Below are positions 9,807 through 21,866 of a stretch of 64,000 nt of DNA, in pieces. The translations under genes were made by a program, and so were the position numbers. Position 1 is the first letter of the stretch, and each line of letters opens with the position of its first letter. Below the pieces are notes generated by a model. That model ran no database searches, had not been told where the DNA came from, and saw only the letters and a list, made by a program, of their open reading frames with translations. The stretch comes from Tricholoma matsutake (taxonomy: Eukaryota > Basidiomycota > Agaricomycetes > Agaricales > Tricholomataceae), in contig AP026542.1 of NCBI GenBank assembly GCA_026075535.2, positions 6,262,001 through 6,326,000 of the forward strand, in the 5' to 3' direction.

Positions 9807-12164
9807 ATGTCTGAATCGATATCCAGACCCAAGCAACGTCTGTTCGTCGATGTTCCTCCATCTCCCTTTCCTTTGTCTCGATATTCTTCTCTTTCTTGCA
9901 AAGAAAACGCGCCTTTGACTTCTGCTAATCTGCTGTTTCGCAAGCGCAAGCTGTCTGATCCCAACGCTTCTTCCATTAGCAGCACAAAGAAGAAGAAACT
10001 CATTGCTGGAACCCCTCTTAAAACAGGTTCCATACCCGCGCTATTGACGTCTGCACCGAGCGCTTCTGCTGATTTTCCGAATGGCTTTACCTATTGTCAT
10101 CAATGTTCTCGAAAGCGTGATATATCAGGTGTGTGCACTCAACAACGCGTCCTTAACTTGTTAATAAGTTGTTTTGTCTTTCAGCCGTCATTCATTGTAC
10201 CAAGAAGGAAATTATCACCTCAAAGAACAAAACCGCGACCAAAGAGCTACGCTGTAAAGTCAGCCTTTGCAGAGCTTGCTTGAAGAATCGTTATGGCGAA
10301 GATCTTGATACTCTTATAGCCCAGAAGAGCATTGGGAAGGATAAGGAACATGTCAACACAGAAAACTACACTTTCAAGTCCGTACGCCGGCAATTTGATG
10401 TAACCTCATAATAACCTTTTCTTTTAGATGTCCAAAATGCCATGGCATCTGTAATTGCTCCCGCTGCAGAAAATCACAAGGTTTAGAGCTTGTTGGGTCA
10501 GTTCATTTCTACTCCCCATTTCATTATACGAAATTTTACGCCGGGTCTGACACAGGAGTCTCACTGGGGTTGCCCGGAAAGCTGGAGCAGGCTCTGCCGC
10601 ACCTTACCTAGCCATTGGGTCCAACAACATAATAGTCAAAGCACAGGGGGAACGTGCTGAGCGACGAAACAACCCCAAAGTAAAGGCGGCTTCAATCAAA
10701 CACGCTACTTGCTCCACTCCTTTAACACTGCAGGCCCAAACCTTCTCAAAAAGGATCCCCGTACTGAAATGGATCAAGATTCCGGTCAATTTTGATCTCA
10801 AGGAGGCTGAGGCTCGGTTCGCAATTCGAGAATTTATGATGAGATTTGCGTGTATAATGGAGACCCCCATTGCGAAAGCCCATCTTATGGAGTTGGAGGA
10901 TATTGGTGGAAAGTGCCCAGAAGAAGAAATGGCCGGGTGGGTAAGCGAAACCTGCGTTCGCGCGATCATATTAGGGGTCTTGGGGTTGCTCGCCAAACAA
11001 AATGATGCAAAGGTTTGTGTCGTTTCCTTAGTTGTGCAGTCTGTCAACTTATTTGTCGCCATGAGCCTGTCGCAACGGCCGTGAAAGATATTCGTGCGAC
11101 AGGGACCAATCTGAACAAGATCTGGGCTATTCTCTCTAAGCTTTGCCATACCGCCAATCCCGACTCTGAACACGAGGTACATTTTTCCATACCTGATCCC
11201 CTGCCGCCTCCGACATCTACCGTCATGCACAACACGCGCAATATGCGCAGTACCCGCGATTCCAATGGTGCTACTTCCATTCACATCGTACAGTCTGCCC
11301 AAATGATCCCAGTGATTGAGGCGCTCATCGAGACCGCAATCCATACAGACGCAATTCGCGAACAGCTTGAGAGTGGCGTCAAGGACGGAAAATATTTGAC
11401 GAAAACGGTCAAGGACCATTGTAGAAAGGAGAACGAGAAGCTGGAAGCGGAACGAAAAGCTACCAAAGCATTATTGAACGATAACGACAAAGTCAAAGGC
11501 TACTCGCGTCAAGTATTTTTACTTATGTTATAAACCTTGGATATGTTAACTCACGGAATGTCCTTAGATGAAGGAGGCGCAGCAACCTCATCTCCGACAC
11601 CTTGAAAATGCCCTAAAGCTTGTCCTTCCAGGATTCGCGCCGCGATTCACATCACTGGGAACTGACAATGAAAAACGTGTATTTTGGGCCCTTTCTCCGG
11701 GAATCGCTGAAAGGAACGCCGCCCTCGATTTCATCACCGCAGTGACATCTGATTCGAGTGGAACGGAAAGACGAAATAAGAAGTCAAGAAGAGCAACTCG
11801 CAGACAAACAGCAGGTGGTGAGGAACGTGATGCTGTGAAGCAATGGTCTTACCTTGTGGCTATCTGGGGAAAGAAGCCTGACCATCCCAAGAACTTGCCG
11901 CAACGGTTGAAACGCGATGCTGGTGATAAGGATTATGACTCAGAGGAAGACGAAGACGTCGAGAAATGGTGGGCGTTTAGTGAGCCTGAAGAAATTCGGA
12001 AACTTGCCGAATGGGTTGCCATAAAATCTGGAGTAGAACCGGATGACGGCTTGCTTGGCGAACGTTGTTCATCTCTGGTGAAGGGTTTGAAAGACTATGC
12101 CACACTTTTAGAGTGGAGACTATTGGAGGACAAGTTTGATGCGGGTGGACGTGCTAATGATTAA
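9807..12164 (+). CDS. zf-4CXXC_R1 (CDCA7-type) zinc-finger protein (694 aa)
   Basis: Exons 9807-10128, 10185-10377, 10428-10496, 10556-11012, 11066-11512 and 11568-12164 give 695 codons. Residues around 100-200 form the R1 zinc finger: YCHQCSRKRD, then CRACLKNRYGEDLDTL, then CPKCHGICNCSRCRKSQG, matching vertebrate CDCA7 in order and spacing. A helical middle region (AREFMMRF-like, then GGKCPEEEMAGWVSETCVRA) and an acidic Lys-rich tail follow. CDCA7 proteins guide the HELLS/LSH remodeller to hemimethylated DNA in animals and plants; a comparable role here is inference. Basic and cell-cycle-like motifs (KENAPLT near residue 30) suggest a nuclear protein. Confidence 0.85.
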
Positions 12165-12224
12165 CTTGCTGCATCCGAGCGACGAAAGCTATAAACCATA
12201 CTATCAAGATGTACATACTATTGC

Positions 12225-12867
12225 TCATAAGTAATGGAACCCGGCGTTATATTCTGGTCCTTCGCTTTGATCATCAACCGACATAAGTGCATTGCTATCG
12301 GAGAACTGGCGGACCATCATCGACTGCAAATCATCTCGCGTCATTGGACGTTCCATAAAAAGTGACAGTTTATTGGCAAGACGCGTAGCCAAAATGTGCT
12401 TGCACTGTTGTTCAAGTGTCAGTAGTGCAGGTTAGCATTGTTGCAAACTGACCATGATGTGTAACCTAGAGCTCAGAACGACATAAGAAAAGGCGGGACA
12501 TGTACAGTAGAACGGCATAGGAGCCAATGCCATGTCCAAAAAAACACTGTATGTGGCGGTTGAGCCAAGGACTTCGTACTGTGGATAACCTTGCGGAATG
12601 ATATATTTTATGACTGTAATTGCGACATCGTCGAGAATCCTGTGTAGTATGACCTCAATTAAGCTCACCGCCTTCACAGTCAATGATATCCAAAGCAGCA
12701 AGAATGATGTTCTCTGGAAGGATGCAATGTAATCTGCGCAAGAGCTCATCGGGCACTATACCGAATGTTTGTTATGGGATCATTGAAGACGGTTAGAACT
12801 TACGTGTATCAGGTTCTACTGAGTCAATAACTGCATCTGCGATGCGCAAGAGCTCGACGGATGGCAT
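12225..12867 (-). CDS. SWIM-domain protein SWS1 / ZSWIM7 homologue (163 aa)
   Basis: Exons 12867-12804, 12755-12669, 12613-12453 and 12404-12225 yield 164 codons. The SWIM zinc-binding signature is present: FYCTCPAFSYVVL followed by HIMCKHILATRLA (C-x-C ... C-x-H). Upstream YEVLGSTATYSVF is typical of the ZSWIM7 family. SWS1 pairs with RAD51 paralogues (SWS1-SWSAP1, Shu complex) to help RAD51 filaments in homologous recombination in the nucleus. The C-terminal tail is short and acidic. The gene is divergent from TRM11, with only 90 bp between start codons, and lies 60 bp from the end of the CDCA7-type gene. Confidence 0.88.
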
Positions 12868-12957
12868 ACATGTGGTCAAAATGGTTCGCGGTACTGGTAC
12901 TTTTGTTGCCAAACAATATATGTAATACGTGCACTTCCCGAGTCATAGGGGTTTCTG

Positions 12958-14814
12958 ATGCACTACCTTTTCGTCTTTGCACAGGCTCACAACGACTTTC
13001 GCCTCCCGGAGCTACATTCGGTTGCAGAACTTCACGGATTCAAGTTTTCTTTGGCACCCGCCCCGAATGACCGAGATCCTAGCAGGCCTTACATGATAGT
13101 CGACCTTGTTGAAGAGGAACATGCTCGGATTCTGGCAAGAAGATGTGTTTTGGTCAAGCAAGTTGAATACTTGATTGGAGACCATGTCATCTGATTCGTC
13201 GTAGGTCGGTTTATGAGTTTTATAGCCAAGGCGCTAGCTATGAAGAACTCCATCGGCGTAATCGTACCAATGAGGCTCTGTGGTCTAGCTATATACCTGA
13301 CACTTCATTCAAGTTCATCGTTACTGCATACAACCACAAAATTCCCCACACTCGTCAGCGTGAGGTCGTAGAAAGCTTTTCTTATATGGGTTTACTCGGA
13401 AAAATCGATATGAATGATCCCGACATCATTTTTGGGTGCTTCGAAGAGTGTACGTGGTTTCACAACATCTCATCATGAATCTAAGAATTATAGCAGACCA
13501 TGATCGGCATAAGATTGCTCGAGATAAGTACGCGGGCGACGGTCAATTCCGACAAGTATTTTTCGGAAGGTTGGTAGGTTCATTCGACCAATGAGCCTTG
13601 ACCAGTGAACTTACCATGCTCATGTTTCCCGACTATTCCTAAGCTTGAAGAGGGATCGGCGCGTTCATTAATCGCCAAGTTTGACGTTAAACAACGCGTA
13701 TACTATGGAAATACGTCCATGGAATCAGAAATATCATTATTAATGGCAAATCAGACCTTGGTAGGTGTACATCAAATTTCAGCCATTGTTATCTTAGTTC
13801 TTCATAACAAGGCGTCACCCGGAAAATTTGTTTACGATCCATTCATGGGAACAGGGAGCACAGCATATGTCCGTTTTGTTCATTTTCAATGTTTTTGTGC
13901 TGGCACTTATTAAGAGTCAAGCCCATCACATATTTTGGTGCCCTTATGTTTGGATCAGACATCGATGGGCGACAAATGAGAGGCAAAGGTGACGACGTAC
14001 AACTAACAAATTCAGCCCAGCAGCAGCTTACACAACTTCGCAGGAACACCTCCCGGAGTCATTCGTGCGGCAACTCAATATGGCACCACATGTCGTATCG
14101 TTGATCTTTGTACTTTTGACGTGACAAGGCATCCCTGGCGATGTGGGGCGCTATTCGACGCCATCGTCACTGATCCACCATGTAAGAAGAGGGCGGTCCA
14201 TTCTCCTCGCTGTTACATACTTATTCCTTTCAGATGGTGTACGCGCAGGGGCCAAACGCATTGGGCGAAAGAAGGAACTCGGTTCGTCAAAATCTGCACA
14301 ATTTATGGAACACCAGAAGCTTCTACGGTAGGTCGCTTGGCTTCGAGTTCTTTTTTTCTGCTATAAATTCGTTCATAGTAATGATCAGCCTTACATTCCT
14401 CCAACCAAACCCTACGAATTTTCACATCTTGCCATTGACCTTGTACTCCTTGCACGGTATCTTTTGAAGCCAGACGGAAGACTTGTCTTTTTCGTGCCAA
14501 CAGTGACAGACGAGTATGAGGAACTTGACATAGAGCAAATCCTGTGCGACGGTATGGAAATAGTAGCGAATTCTTTGCAGGATTTTGGACCTTGGGGTCG
14601 CCGAGTAAGTCCATGATTGAACTTCAACATTGACATCACTCATCGAGAACAGCTAGTGACCATCCGTAAAACTACCACTTCCGAATATCCTCCACCACCC
14701 TTCGAGCCTCGGGAACGGATGAACACAAAGGGTTTTACTCATGTTCCTGCTCACAAGGACTTTCGCGAAAAGTATTTTCAAGGGTTCAGAAAGGACAATG
14801 GTGATCCTACGTAG
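12958..14814 (+). CDS. trm11: tRNA (guanine10-N2)-methyltransferase catalytic subunit TRM11 (461 aa)
   Basis: Ten exons (12958-13157, 13205-13449, 13494-13573, 13644-13760, 13812-13868, 13922-13988, 14044-14181, 14234-14327, 14379-14604, 14653-14814) give 462 codons. An N-terminal THUMP-like part (FAQAHNDFRLPELHSVAELHGF) precedes a Rossmann methyltransferase with SAM motif FVYDPFMGTGST, motif FGSDIDGRQMRGKG and the catalytic DPPYGVRAGAKR. TRM11 with TRM112 methylates N2 of G10 in cytosolic tRNA. The first intron (13158-13204) starts with GCAAGT and no GT donor restores the frame. The exon junction at 13868/13922 is the least certain. Confidence 0.9.
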
Positions 14815-14938
14815 GTTGGAGATGGAAGCGCGAGTCGATGTGCATCCAGTGCTCATTAGTCTGTCGCTGTATTATAGATGTTCCGCAAGTCATGTAGTTG
14901 TACTTAGAGTAAGCAGCCCATAAAAATGCTATAAGGTA

Positions 14939-17073
14939 TCACTTGGCATCTCCTGTTACTCTTCCGGATAGCGATAGTTGCAGATTTTGCTCATCAAGAG
15001 CTCTCCTTGCTTGTTTCCCTCTGAGGAAAAACACAGAAGATGTAGCACTAATGATGAAAGCTCCGTGAAAGATCAAAGCCCGATGCATGTTGAGCGGTGG
15101 GTTCGCATCGGGGCTTGCGCGCAAGGCAGATTCCGCTAGGAAGGTTAGCTCGATCAATCCGTAGAAAAACGGTTTTACACACAAAGTACAAATACCAGTG
15201 TGAATGCATTGCCACTTGAATTTCGGTGAGTGATCATCGTAAGGATAACAACAGTCAATTACATACGCAAACCACAGTACTCCTGAGCTAGCATTTGCAT
15301 TTCTTGTGATTTCACAACCAAGCTCGAGGCCAACTGGCAGTACCGTTATGGAGCAGGCGCCCACAATTGCCATGATCGCAAATAACCCTCCGATATTGTG
15401 AGGTTTCACTATAGCACTGTATAAGCGAGGAAGAGAAATGATACTCTGATACTTACCTGCCCAAATAAGAGATAGCCAGGCTCCTGCTAAGATTGGCACC
15501 AGAATCTTCGCGACAGTTGCTAGACGATGGGTGAACACACGATCGAACAGTGGAGCTGTCACAATCGCTGCGATTATTCCTGACAAAAGCAGGCAAGCTC
15601 CCAGAAGACCACTGGTGACCGCGCCATAGCCTACTGGTTGCTAAGAGACAGTGTAAGCACGGATAAACTAAGGAAAGAAGGAAAATCACCATGATCTGGG
15701 CTGTCAAGATTGCGAATGCGTTCGCTCTGTCGAAAAAGGTACAGTAAGTATTTTGAAACAGGGCACGAAAACTATGATCCCAACCCGGCGACAAGCGTCC
15801 CAAAAACTAAAACCATAATGCTAAAATCCACTCGTTCTTGGATCGTCATATATGCATCCTGCGACCTTTGCGTACCCATCATGGCACGTAGAAGTGATGA
15901 CAATGGGAGAGATGGCTTGGATGCAGCATAAGCTGATAATCAGGAAGTTGGAGCGAGCTACGCAAAGACAAGAGAAATCTCACTTGGAGGGGTGGGCGGA
16001 GCTTTCGGGATAAGAAGCACAAAGGGTAGCGCTGCACTAGATATGATGCCAAGGAAAAGGATCTTCGATAAATGTTAACATAATACCAAACAAAAATCCG
16101 AAAACGTGCTCACTGATTTTCTAGTATCTCCAACCATCGGGCTCAAGAGCTGACCCAAAGCTGTTCCAAATGGATTTGCTACTGAAGAATTGGCGAGAGT
16201 CAAGAAAAGGTAAGAGAGGTAATACCAATGGATATAATCATTGTAGCAGTAGTCCTTCCTTTCAAATCAAACCAGGCTTCGGAATATATTGGTCCCATTA
16301 TTTGGAAGATTGGTTGAGCAATCGATGCAAGGAACTAGGATAAAATAGGGGGATGTTTTATCAAGTTCATGTTGGGACTGTCTGAACCTACCTGTCCTAT
16401 CATCAAGAGCGCATACGAGCTGGTTACTGAGAGACTCCGTGCTGTCCCAGCATATCGCACCCATGACGATAGAAGGATTAATGGGACCGCTCCGTCGCAC
16501 TGTGGATAGTTACTAGTTAGCTGATATCTAGGTCGAGAGGAGCAGAAAACGACGCACGCATCGCTTGATTCCATATTTCGATATTATTGTGGGAATGATC
16601 AATGCCACTGGTAGATAAAAACAAGTCACAATGTTTCCCAGCCAGTTCACTTGGTTCAAAGTGAAGCCAAACTCCGTTACCACTGTATGAAGTACTGCGT
16701 CAGACAGAAAGGGGTTTGGTTCGCTGGCATACCTACTATCATTGGCAATTGGTCCAAACCAAGGCCAGGGCATCGCGGACACAATATTCAGCACCACCTG
16801 GATTGGAATAAAATAAGATACAAGTTTGCAATTTGAAAGACTCACTAGGCCCAGAATCCCCGAAAAGCGACGTTTGTAGAGCTTGTATGTAGGATACGAT
16901 GGCAGCACATCATGATTCAAAGTCTCGTCACGAATGCTTGTTTTCGAGTGCTGGAAAGTGTCCAAAGCACGTTCTTGAGGACATTCGTTCATCTGGGTAC
17001 GGCGACAAGTCGTATCAGGTACAATGCTCTGCTTTTGATCAAGTCGGAACCCGCTAAAACCCGGCGTATCCAT
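14939..17073 (-). CDS. Major facilitator, FLVCR/SLC49-like transporter (about 505 aa, 13 exons)
   Basis: Thirteen exons can be joined in phase from ATG at 17073 to TGA at 14939-14941. Conserved FLVCR-type blocks are present: VVLNIVSAMPWPWFGPIA, FGFTLNQVNWLGNIV, FLASIAQPIFQIMGP, VANPFGTALGQLLSP, ANAFAILTAQIMQPVGYG and SGVLWFAGNAFTLVFVL. About twelve membrane helices follow a hydrophilic N-terminus of about 65 residues. Animal members move heme or choline and ethanolamine; fungal substrates are not established, so I do not assign one. The gene is unusually fragmented, with several exons of only 11-25 codons. Confidence 0.82.
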
Positions 17074-18126
17074 CCATTTGTGACCCTATAGGTTTGACCA
17101 AATTAGTGATCAGTGAGACCAAGTGATCGAGCGCATTGATACAATATGGGCGTTCTGGATCCGTTACGCGCGTATTGTATGGGGGCCAAGGGGAACGTTA
17201 ACCCAATCTTGAACTAGTAGACATTGCAAAGTTTTGGAACTTCGATCCCTTGACCTTAACCGAGATGACGATAGATTTCGCTAGAACAAGGACTGCATCC
17301 TGCGTGCACTATATGATGTAAACAATTTTGACAAGAATAGCAACCCTCCCTCGACACCCTCTTTGCTTCTCCTGCACGAGCGGGCTGGTTGTGCTGAACC
17401 AACAGGATCATGAGATGAAGATGGACTCATGCTGCTGTGTACCACTTGATCCCGCGCCGGTCCCGTTACAGTTATTTGCGGAACTTAAGTAGGGCGCCGG
17501 CTTTTTGTTCTAAATTGGGCTAATTGGTTTCAAACTTATATTCTCCAGTTAGGATGGCAATGCTATGCTATGCTATGCTCACGTATGTAGTACAGACCCC
17601 AGCTGTTCCCTGTGCCGAAAACCAGTGGCCGCAAGTGGCATGGCTCGAAATCAAGCAGTGTACACCTCCAGTCCATGACACTTAGAATGGAGTCCCATGC
17701 AATTGTTTGCAACCTTCCAGTGTACAATGAACAAGCAGGCCCCTCCATGTGTTGCGGACATGAGCGAAGTAAGGTTTGAGTTGTTGACAGATGCCAGATA
17801 GGTATGTGTTGACTGAGTCAAGTTTGATGTGGTGACACATGTAGACTGTGTAGAGGCTAAGTGTGTCAGCTGTAGGTTTAACTGGGAGATTGTGGCAACC
17901 GTATATACCATTACCCTCACTCCGTTGATGACTTCTAAAGTTCGATACTAACCCTAGGCCTAGAGAAATCGTTGCCAAAGTGAGCAGTGACAGAACGCAA
18001 AAGGTTCCCGTTGCCAGTTGTGTAGTGCCAATTCAGATAAGTGCAAAGGTCTGCGAAAGGAGGATCCGAGGCATGTTGACAAGTCTTGTCACACTTGTGA
18101 CACCGAAACTTAACTAGTCTCAACTT
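17074..18126. other. Long intergenic region with pentamer microsatellite
   Basis: This 1.05-kb gap lies between divergent genes. It contains a short (ATGCT)n run near 17559-17580 and then about 500 bp (17600-18110) of GT-rich sequence with only short open frames. It may be a decayed insertion; no terminal repeats or protein similarity were recognised. Confidence 0.4.
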
Positions 18127-19169
18127 ATGAGCGAGTACTGGGTGTCGAAGAAAAAGTACTTCTGCAAATACTGCGACATATACATCGCCGATGATGCACC
18201 GTCACGCCAGCAGCACGAGAATGGCTTGCGACACAAGGGCAATGTAGAGCGTTTCATACGGGGCTTGTACAAGGGCAGTGAGAAGCGCAAGAAGGACCTC
18301 GACGAGGAGAAGAGAGATATGGCAAGAGTTGAACTTGCAAGTGGTCTGCTGTTTTTATATTGTTTGACCTTCTAAAATTCTTATAGGCTGCTCAAATTGC
18401 ATATGCCCAAGACGTGGCATCCGGACGTACGAAACCCATGGCAGCCCCACTGGCATCCACATCGTCTGCTCCTCGAAAGCCGCCTCCTAAGCCTTTAGAC
18501 CCTTATGCACATTACTCTACTGCCGCATCGTTAGGTTATAGTGATCCAGATGCGGAGAGATTTGCAGCCGAGATGGAGCGTCGACGAACTCAAGGAGTCG
18601 CGGGCGACTGGGAGATAGTCCCTTTGTCATCTGCCACATCCTCCGAAACATTGGAGTCTCCTTCTGTTGACACAACACGTAAGCGTGGCGCGGAATTAGC
18701 AGTGGGCGAAGAAGACGGCCGGGAGTTCAAACTGCGGAAGAAAACATTAAACGTCGGGTTAGGCGAAATCTATGATCCCGGAATTATTATACCTGTGAAG
18801 CCGAAAAAGAGGGAAATTACCCCGCCAGCGGTTACTGACGAGCCATCTGTCGATACGAAGACCCAAAAATGGACCCCAGTACAGAGGGACCTCCTGAGCG
18901 AGACCGCCACCAAAGAGTATGGAGAGGATCGGGCTTTGGCGGGAGTTGATGATCTAGCACCAAAGGTTGAGAAGGAGCTTGCAACGACGGTGGGTATCCG
19001 CGCCTCCTTCGGCGATCCAGCCTCACCTCCTTCTGTGAAGGATTCATCCACCAATACTGTGAACGCAAAGCCAGAAGAGGTAGCAGTGCCCCTCCTTAAC
19101 GCCGATTCCTCCGGCAGTATGTTTCGAAAGCGGAAACTGCGCCCCAGTGGGAATAAGGGAAGGACCTAG
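18127..19169 (+). CDS. WBP4/FBP21-like spliceosomal protein with matrin-type zinc finger (330 aa)
   Basis: Exons 18127-18336 and 18387-19169 give 331 codons. The N-terminus is a U1-like/matrin zinc finger: KYFCKYCDIYIADDAPSRQQ followed by the two histidines of HENGLRHKGN, as in WBP4 (FBP21). A basic helix (KGSEKRKKDLDEEKRDMARVE) follows. The remainder is Pro/Ser-rich, with a charged end containing FRKRKLRPSGNKGR. WBP4 acts in the B-type spliceosome; typical WW domains are not seen here, as in other fungal homologues. The single intron (18337-18386) starts with GCAAGT: a GC-AG intron within a splicing-factor gene. Alternative GT donors nearby break the frame. Confidence 0.85.
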
Positions 19170-19786
19170 TTGTCGGCTTGCCCTGCAGCCCGCACTCAAC
19201 TCGACGTATGTGATGCACTTATCTGGCACCTTTACTCACCTAAGGAAGGGTACAGTCAGGTGTTCCTATCGCCGTCAACATTTGTTCTCACCAGCAGAGA
19301 GACTCTGTAAGTGGGAACAGGCAAGGACAGTTGATTGACGTGCTTATGGCAGTGTCTTCGACCCTGTCGGCGGTTGGACAGTAGCTCATTGAGAAAGCAA
19401 GTGACCATGGAGTGTGATGGTGTCTTGAAGTAGACATGCATGGTATCAAGTTCCAACTTCTGGCGATAGGCATTCATTGCCTGATGAGTGGTGGGAATCA
19501 TAAAGTGGGGCACTAAATAGTGGTGCCCATTGAGCCCTGTTAGCCCCAAACAGAGCTTTGCTAAATCATGCCTTGCCAGTAATCATGCAGTTGATCCAGT
19601 TAGATGTATCATGTCAAGATGGTTATAGTATGAGCTCGAGAGCAACAAGGTATGTATGCAGAAATAAACTAAAGATGGACTGGCTAATATAGAGACTAAG
19701 ATAACAGAGTAGACTTGAAACCATGGATGCAATACATTCTGTCAAAGTAGAGCTCAGATTGACACTCCAGAGTTTGACTTGCAGGA
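19170..19786. other. Intergenic with a coding-like relic on the minus strand
   Basis: Within this 617-bp stretch, minus-strand bases 19585-19256 read as an open frame with protein-like composition (HYLVPHFMIPTTHQAM, CFLNELLSNRRQG). It has no start, no domain I recognise and no continuation. It may be a fragment of an old mobile element or gene. The rest shows nothing clear. Confidence 0.35.
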
Positions 19787-21734
19787 CTACAATGGAGGAA
19801 GTGAAAGTATGAGAATTCCAGTGTTGAAATTGTTGACACGGCAGGGTATTTGTACCTGAAGGAAGGGGATGTGAATCAGTTGACAGGATGTCATTATGTT
19901 ACGCTCACCTTTTGCATTTCTCGAATGATAGCTTGCTTCAACACAGGAGTGCCATTTCTGGAATGTAGACCTTTGCCCACGATAACCCTGATTTCAGGGT
20001 GGTCATGTCTTATAGCATCTCTAAGGGCTTTCTCTGTTAGTTTCACTGCCTCAGCGACACGTAAACCGTGGACATCGATTGTGTGTGGCGTAGAGGATAA
20101 ATTGCGAGCTATAAGAATTGGTCAAAAGACTCTTTGACGAAGGAAATGGGGATATACTTACCTTTGAAGAATCGTCTTGCAGCCTTTTCATGCAGCTTCT
20201 TCGCTCGCTCCTCCGAGACGTTTATATCCTCCCGCAAAAACAATGTATCCCTTATCCTGGCCTCTTTGAAGGCTGCCTTTAGTTGATTGTCTAACGCTAG
20301 CCTCTGTTTCTCCTGTTTTCGAGCTTCTTCTCTGTAATATTCTCCCCTGGAGAACAGCTGTTTGGAGTTGCCAGGTGACATTACACTTGTCGAGTCGGTT
20401 TCTGATTGGATGGCTTCCGCTTCTGATAGCTTGTCAAGATCAGGATTCTGATCGCTGACAACTTTTGGGGAACACTCAACGGAAGATTTCGGAATGGTGG
20501 ACATTGCTGGGATCTCCGAAGACGACACATTGCTAACACCAGGGTCCACGGGCGGAGGTGCAATGTCAGACTGAATCTCTCCTGTGACACTGAAACCGGC
20601 GGGCAACTGCTGACTAGAAAAAAGCGGCGAAAGCTCTGTTTGAGGTGCAGGAGGGGTTCTGAGTTCATCTTGGTCAGTGAGTTCCCACTTATGTGCACCT
20701 GGTGTTCCAAGCCCATCTGGCTCGCTGGCCGAGTCGGTTTTCCATTCCGAGTGCTGCGATAGAATGGCTGCACTGGGAACGGGAAGGGGAGCAGATGTTG
20801 ACACAGGTGGGGAGTACAATGGATCTGAACCATCACCGACGAGGGCGCCTTTGAGCGTCCAGTTGGCACGAATGTAGGTAGCGTTAGGAACAGGAAGGGG
20901 AGCAGAGGTGCCCACAGATGGAGCGTATGAGGTGTCGGCTTTATCAACCCCGAAATGCGTTCCGGGATGGTGAGCATGACCTGCCTTGGTCCATATATCG
21001 GTTTTGTCTACATTGCGGCTATCGTCAGCAGACAACTCTTGTATAGTGGACAACCTGTGGTTTGACAGTGTGTCACTTTGCTGAACCTCTGTGACCAGAG
21101 CGGCGGCGGTAGGGGCTATCGGTAGAAGAGTGATTTTTGGGGAGGAAGAGTTTGAGGGTGAACTGCGCTCTGGACCATACTCAAGTTGCTGCTCTGAAGT
21201 TGGAAAAACATTGTTTGTCTCTGATTTCTCTTCAAGGAAAAAGCTCGGGGGTGAAGGTGGTCGGTCCGGGTTAAAATGAAGAGGAATTGATAGGGTCGGG
21301 TATAAGTCATATGGGGAATATTGTAAAGGACTGTGAGTCGAAGGGGATTTTAATGGAAGAGGAGTGGACAGTTGTTGGGGTCGAGGGGTAACTGTAGGCG
21401 CAACGTTTCTCGCAGTGTACCGACGGCTGCGCTTTCTTTCATGATGCGAAACCGGCTTGAGGGCATCTGATGCGACGATAGAAAGTGCGGTCCAAAGGAG
21501 GACTAGAAACATCCTAGAAACATTCTCAGTAAAGAATAAGTCGACTACGATCCGGAGTCCATAAGCAAGATAGTGATCAAGGAAAGAGTTTGAAGTTCTG
21601 TTTGGAAGATAGTGGACAAGAGCACCTTCGCACAAGCCCAACAGAGCAGGAGATAAAGGTGCGATGGGACCGTGAAGATTGTTGAGGACGAGACGAAAGG
21701 CAAGACCTGCTACGATTGCGATGAAGACGTCCAT
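19787..21734 (-). CDS. DUF1771-Smr domain protein with N-terminal membrane segment (613 aa)
   Basis: Exons 21734-20162, 20108-19909 and 19855-19787 give 614 codons. The N-terminus has two hydrophobic stretches (FIAIVAGLAFRLVL and MFLVLLWTALSIVA). A long Ser/Pro-rich linker follows, with two near repeats of PxSTSAPLPVP. The C-terminus holds a DUF1771 helical pair (YYREEARKQEKQRLALDNQL) and an Smr domain with the motifs TIDVHGLRVAEA and IVGKGLHSRNG, ending IPCRVN...GILILSLPP. Smr domains bind or cleave nucleic acids and occur in RNA-surveillance proteins such as Cue2. Membrane tethering is unusual and is inferred from hydrophobicity only. Confidence 0.82.
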
Positions 21735-21866
21735 AGGACCATCGCAGCCACGATGATACCAGCATGCTAGGCTGCATAGTCCAAGTCACGCCTTGCATCT
21801 GGTCACATGACCATATACTTAACGCGATCACATGTTTCAATTTGAAGTCTCTTCAACTTCTCTGTC
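21735..21866. promoter_or_regulatory. Divergent promoter Smr protein / chitin synthase
   Basis: A 132-bp gap separates opposing start codons. It holds two CACATG motifs (one at 21804, GTCACATGACC context; one at 21829) and ATATAC near 21812. The assignment as a shared promoter follows from layout only. Confidence 0.35.

Noticed and set aside
10604..11419. Minus-strand open frame of 271 codons
   Set aside because: It is the antisense shadow of exons 4 and 5 of the CDCA7-type gene, whose plus-strand frame has conserved motifs and consistent splice phases.
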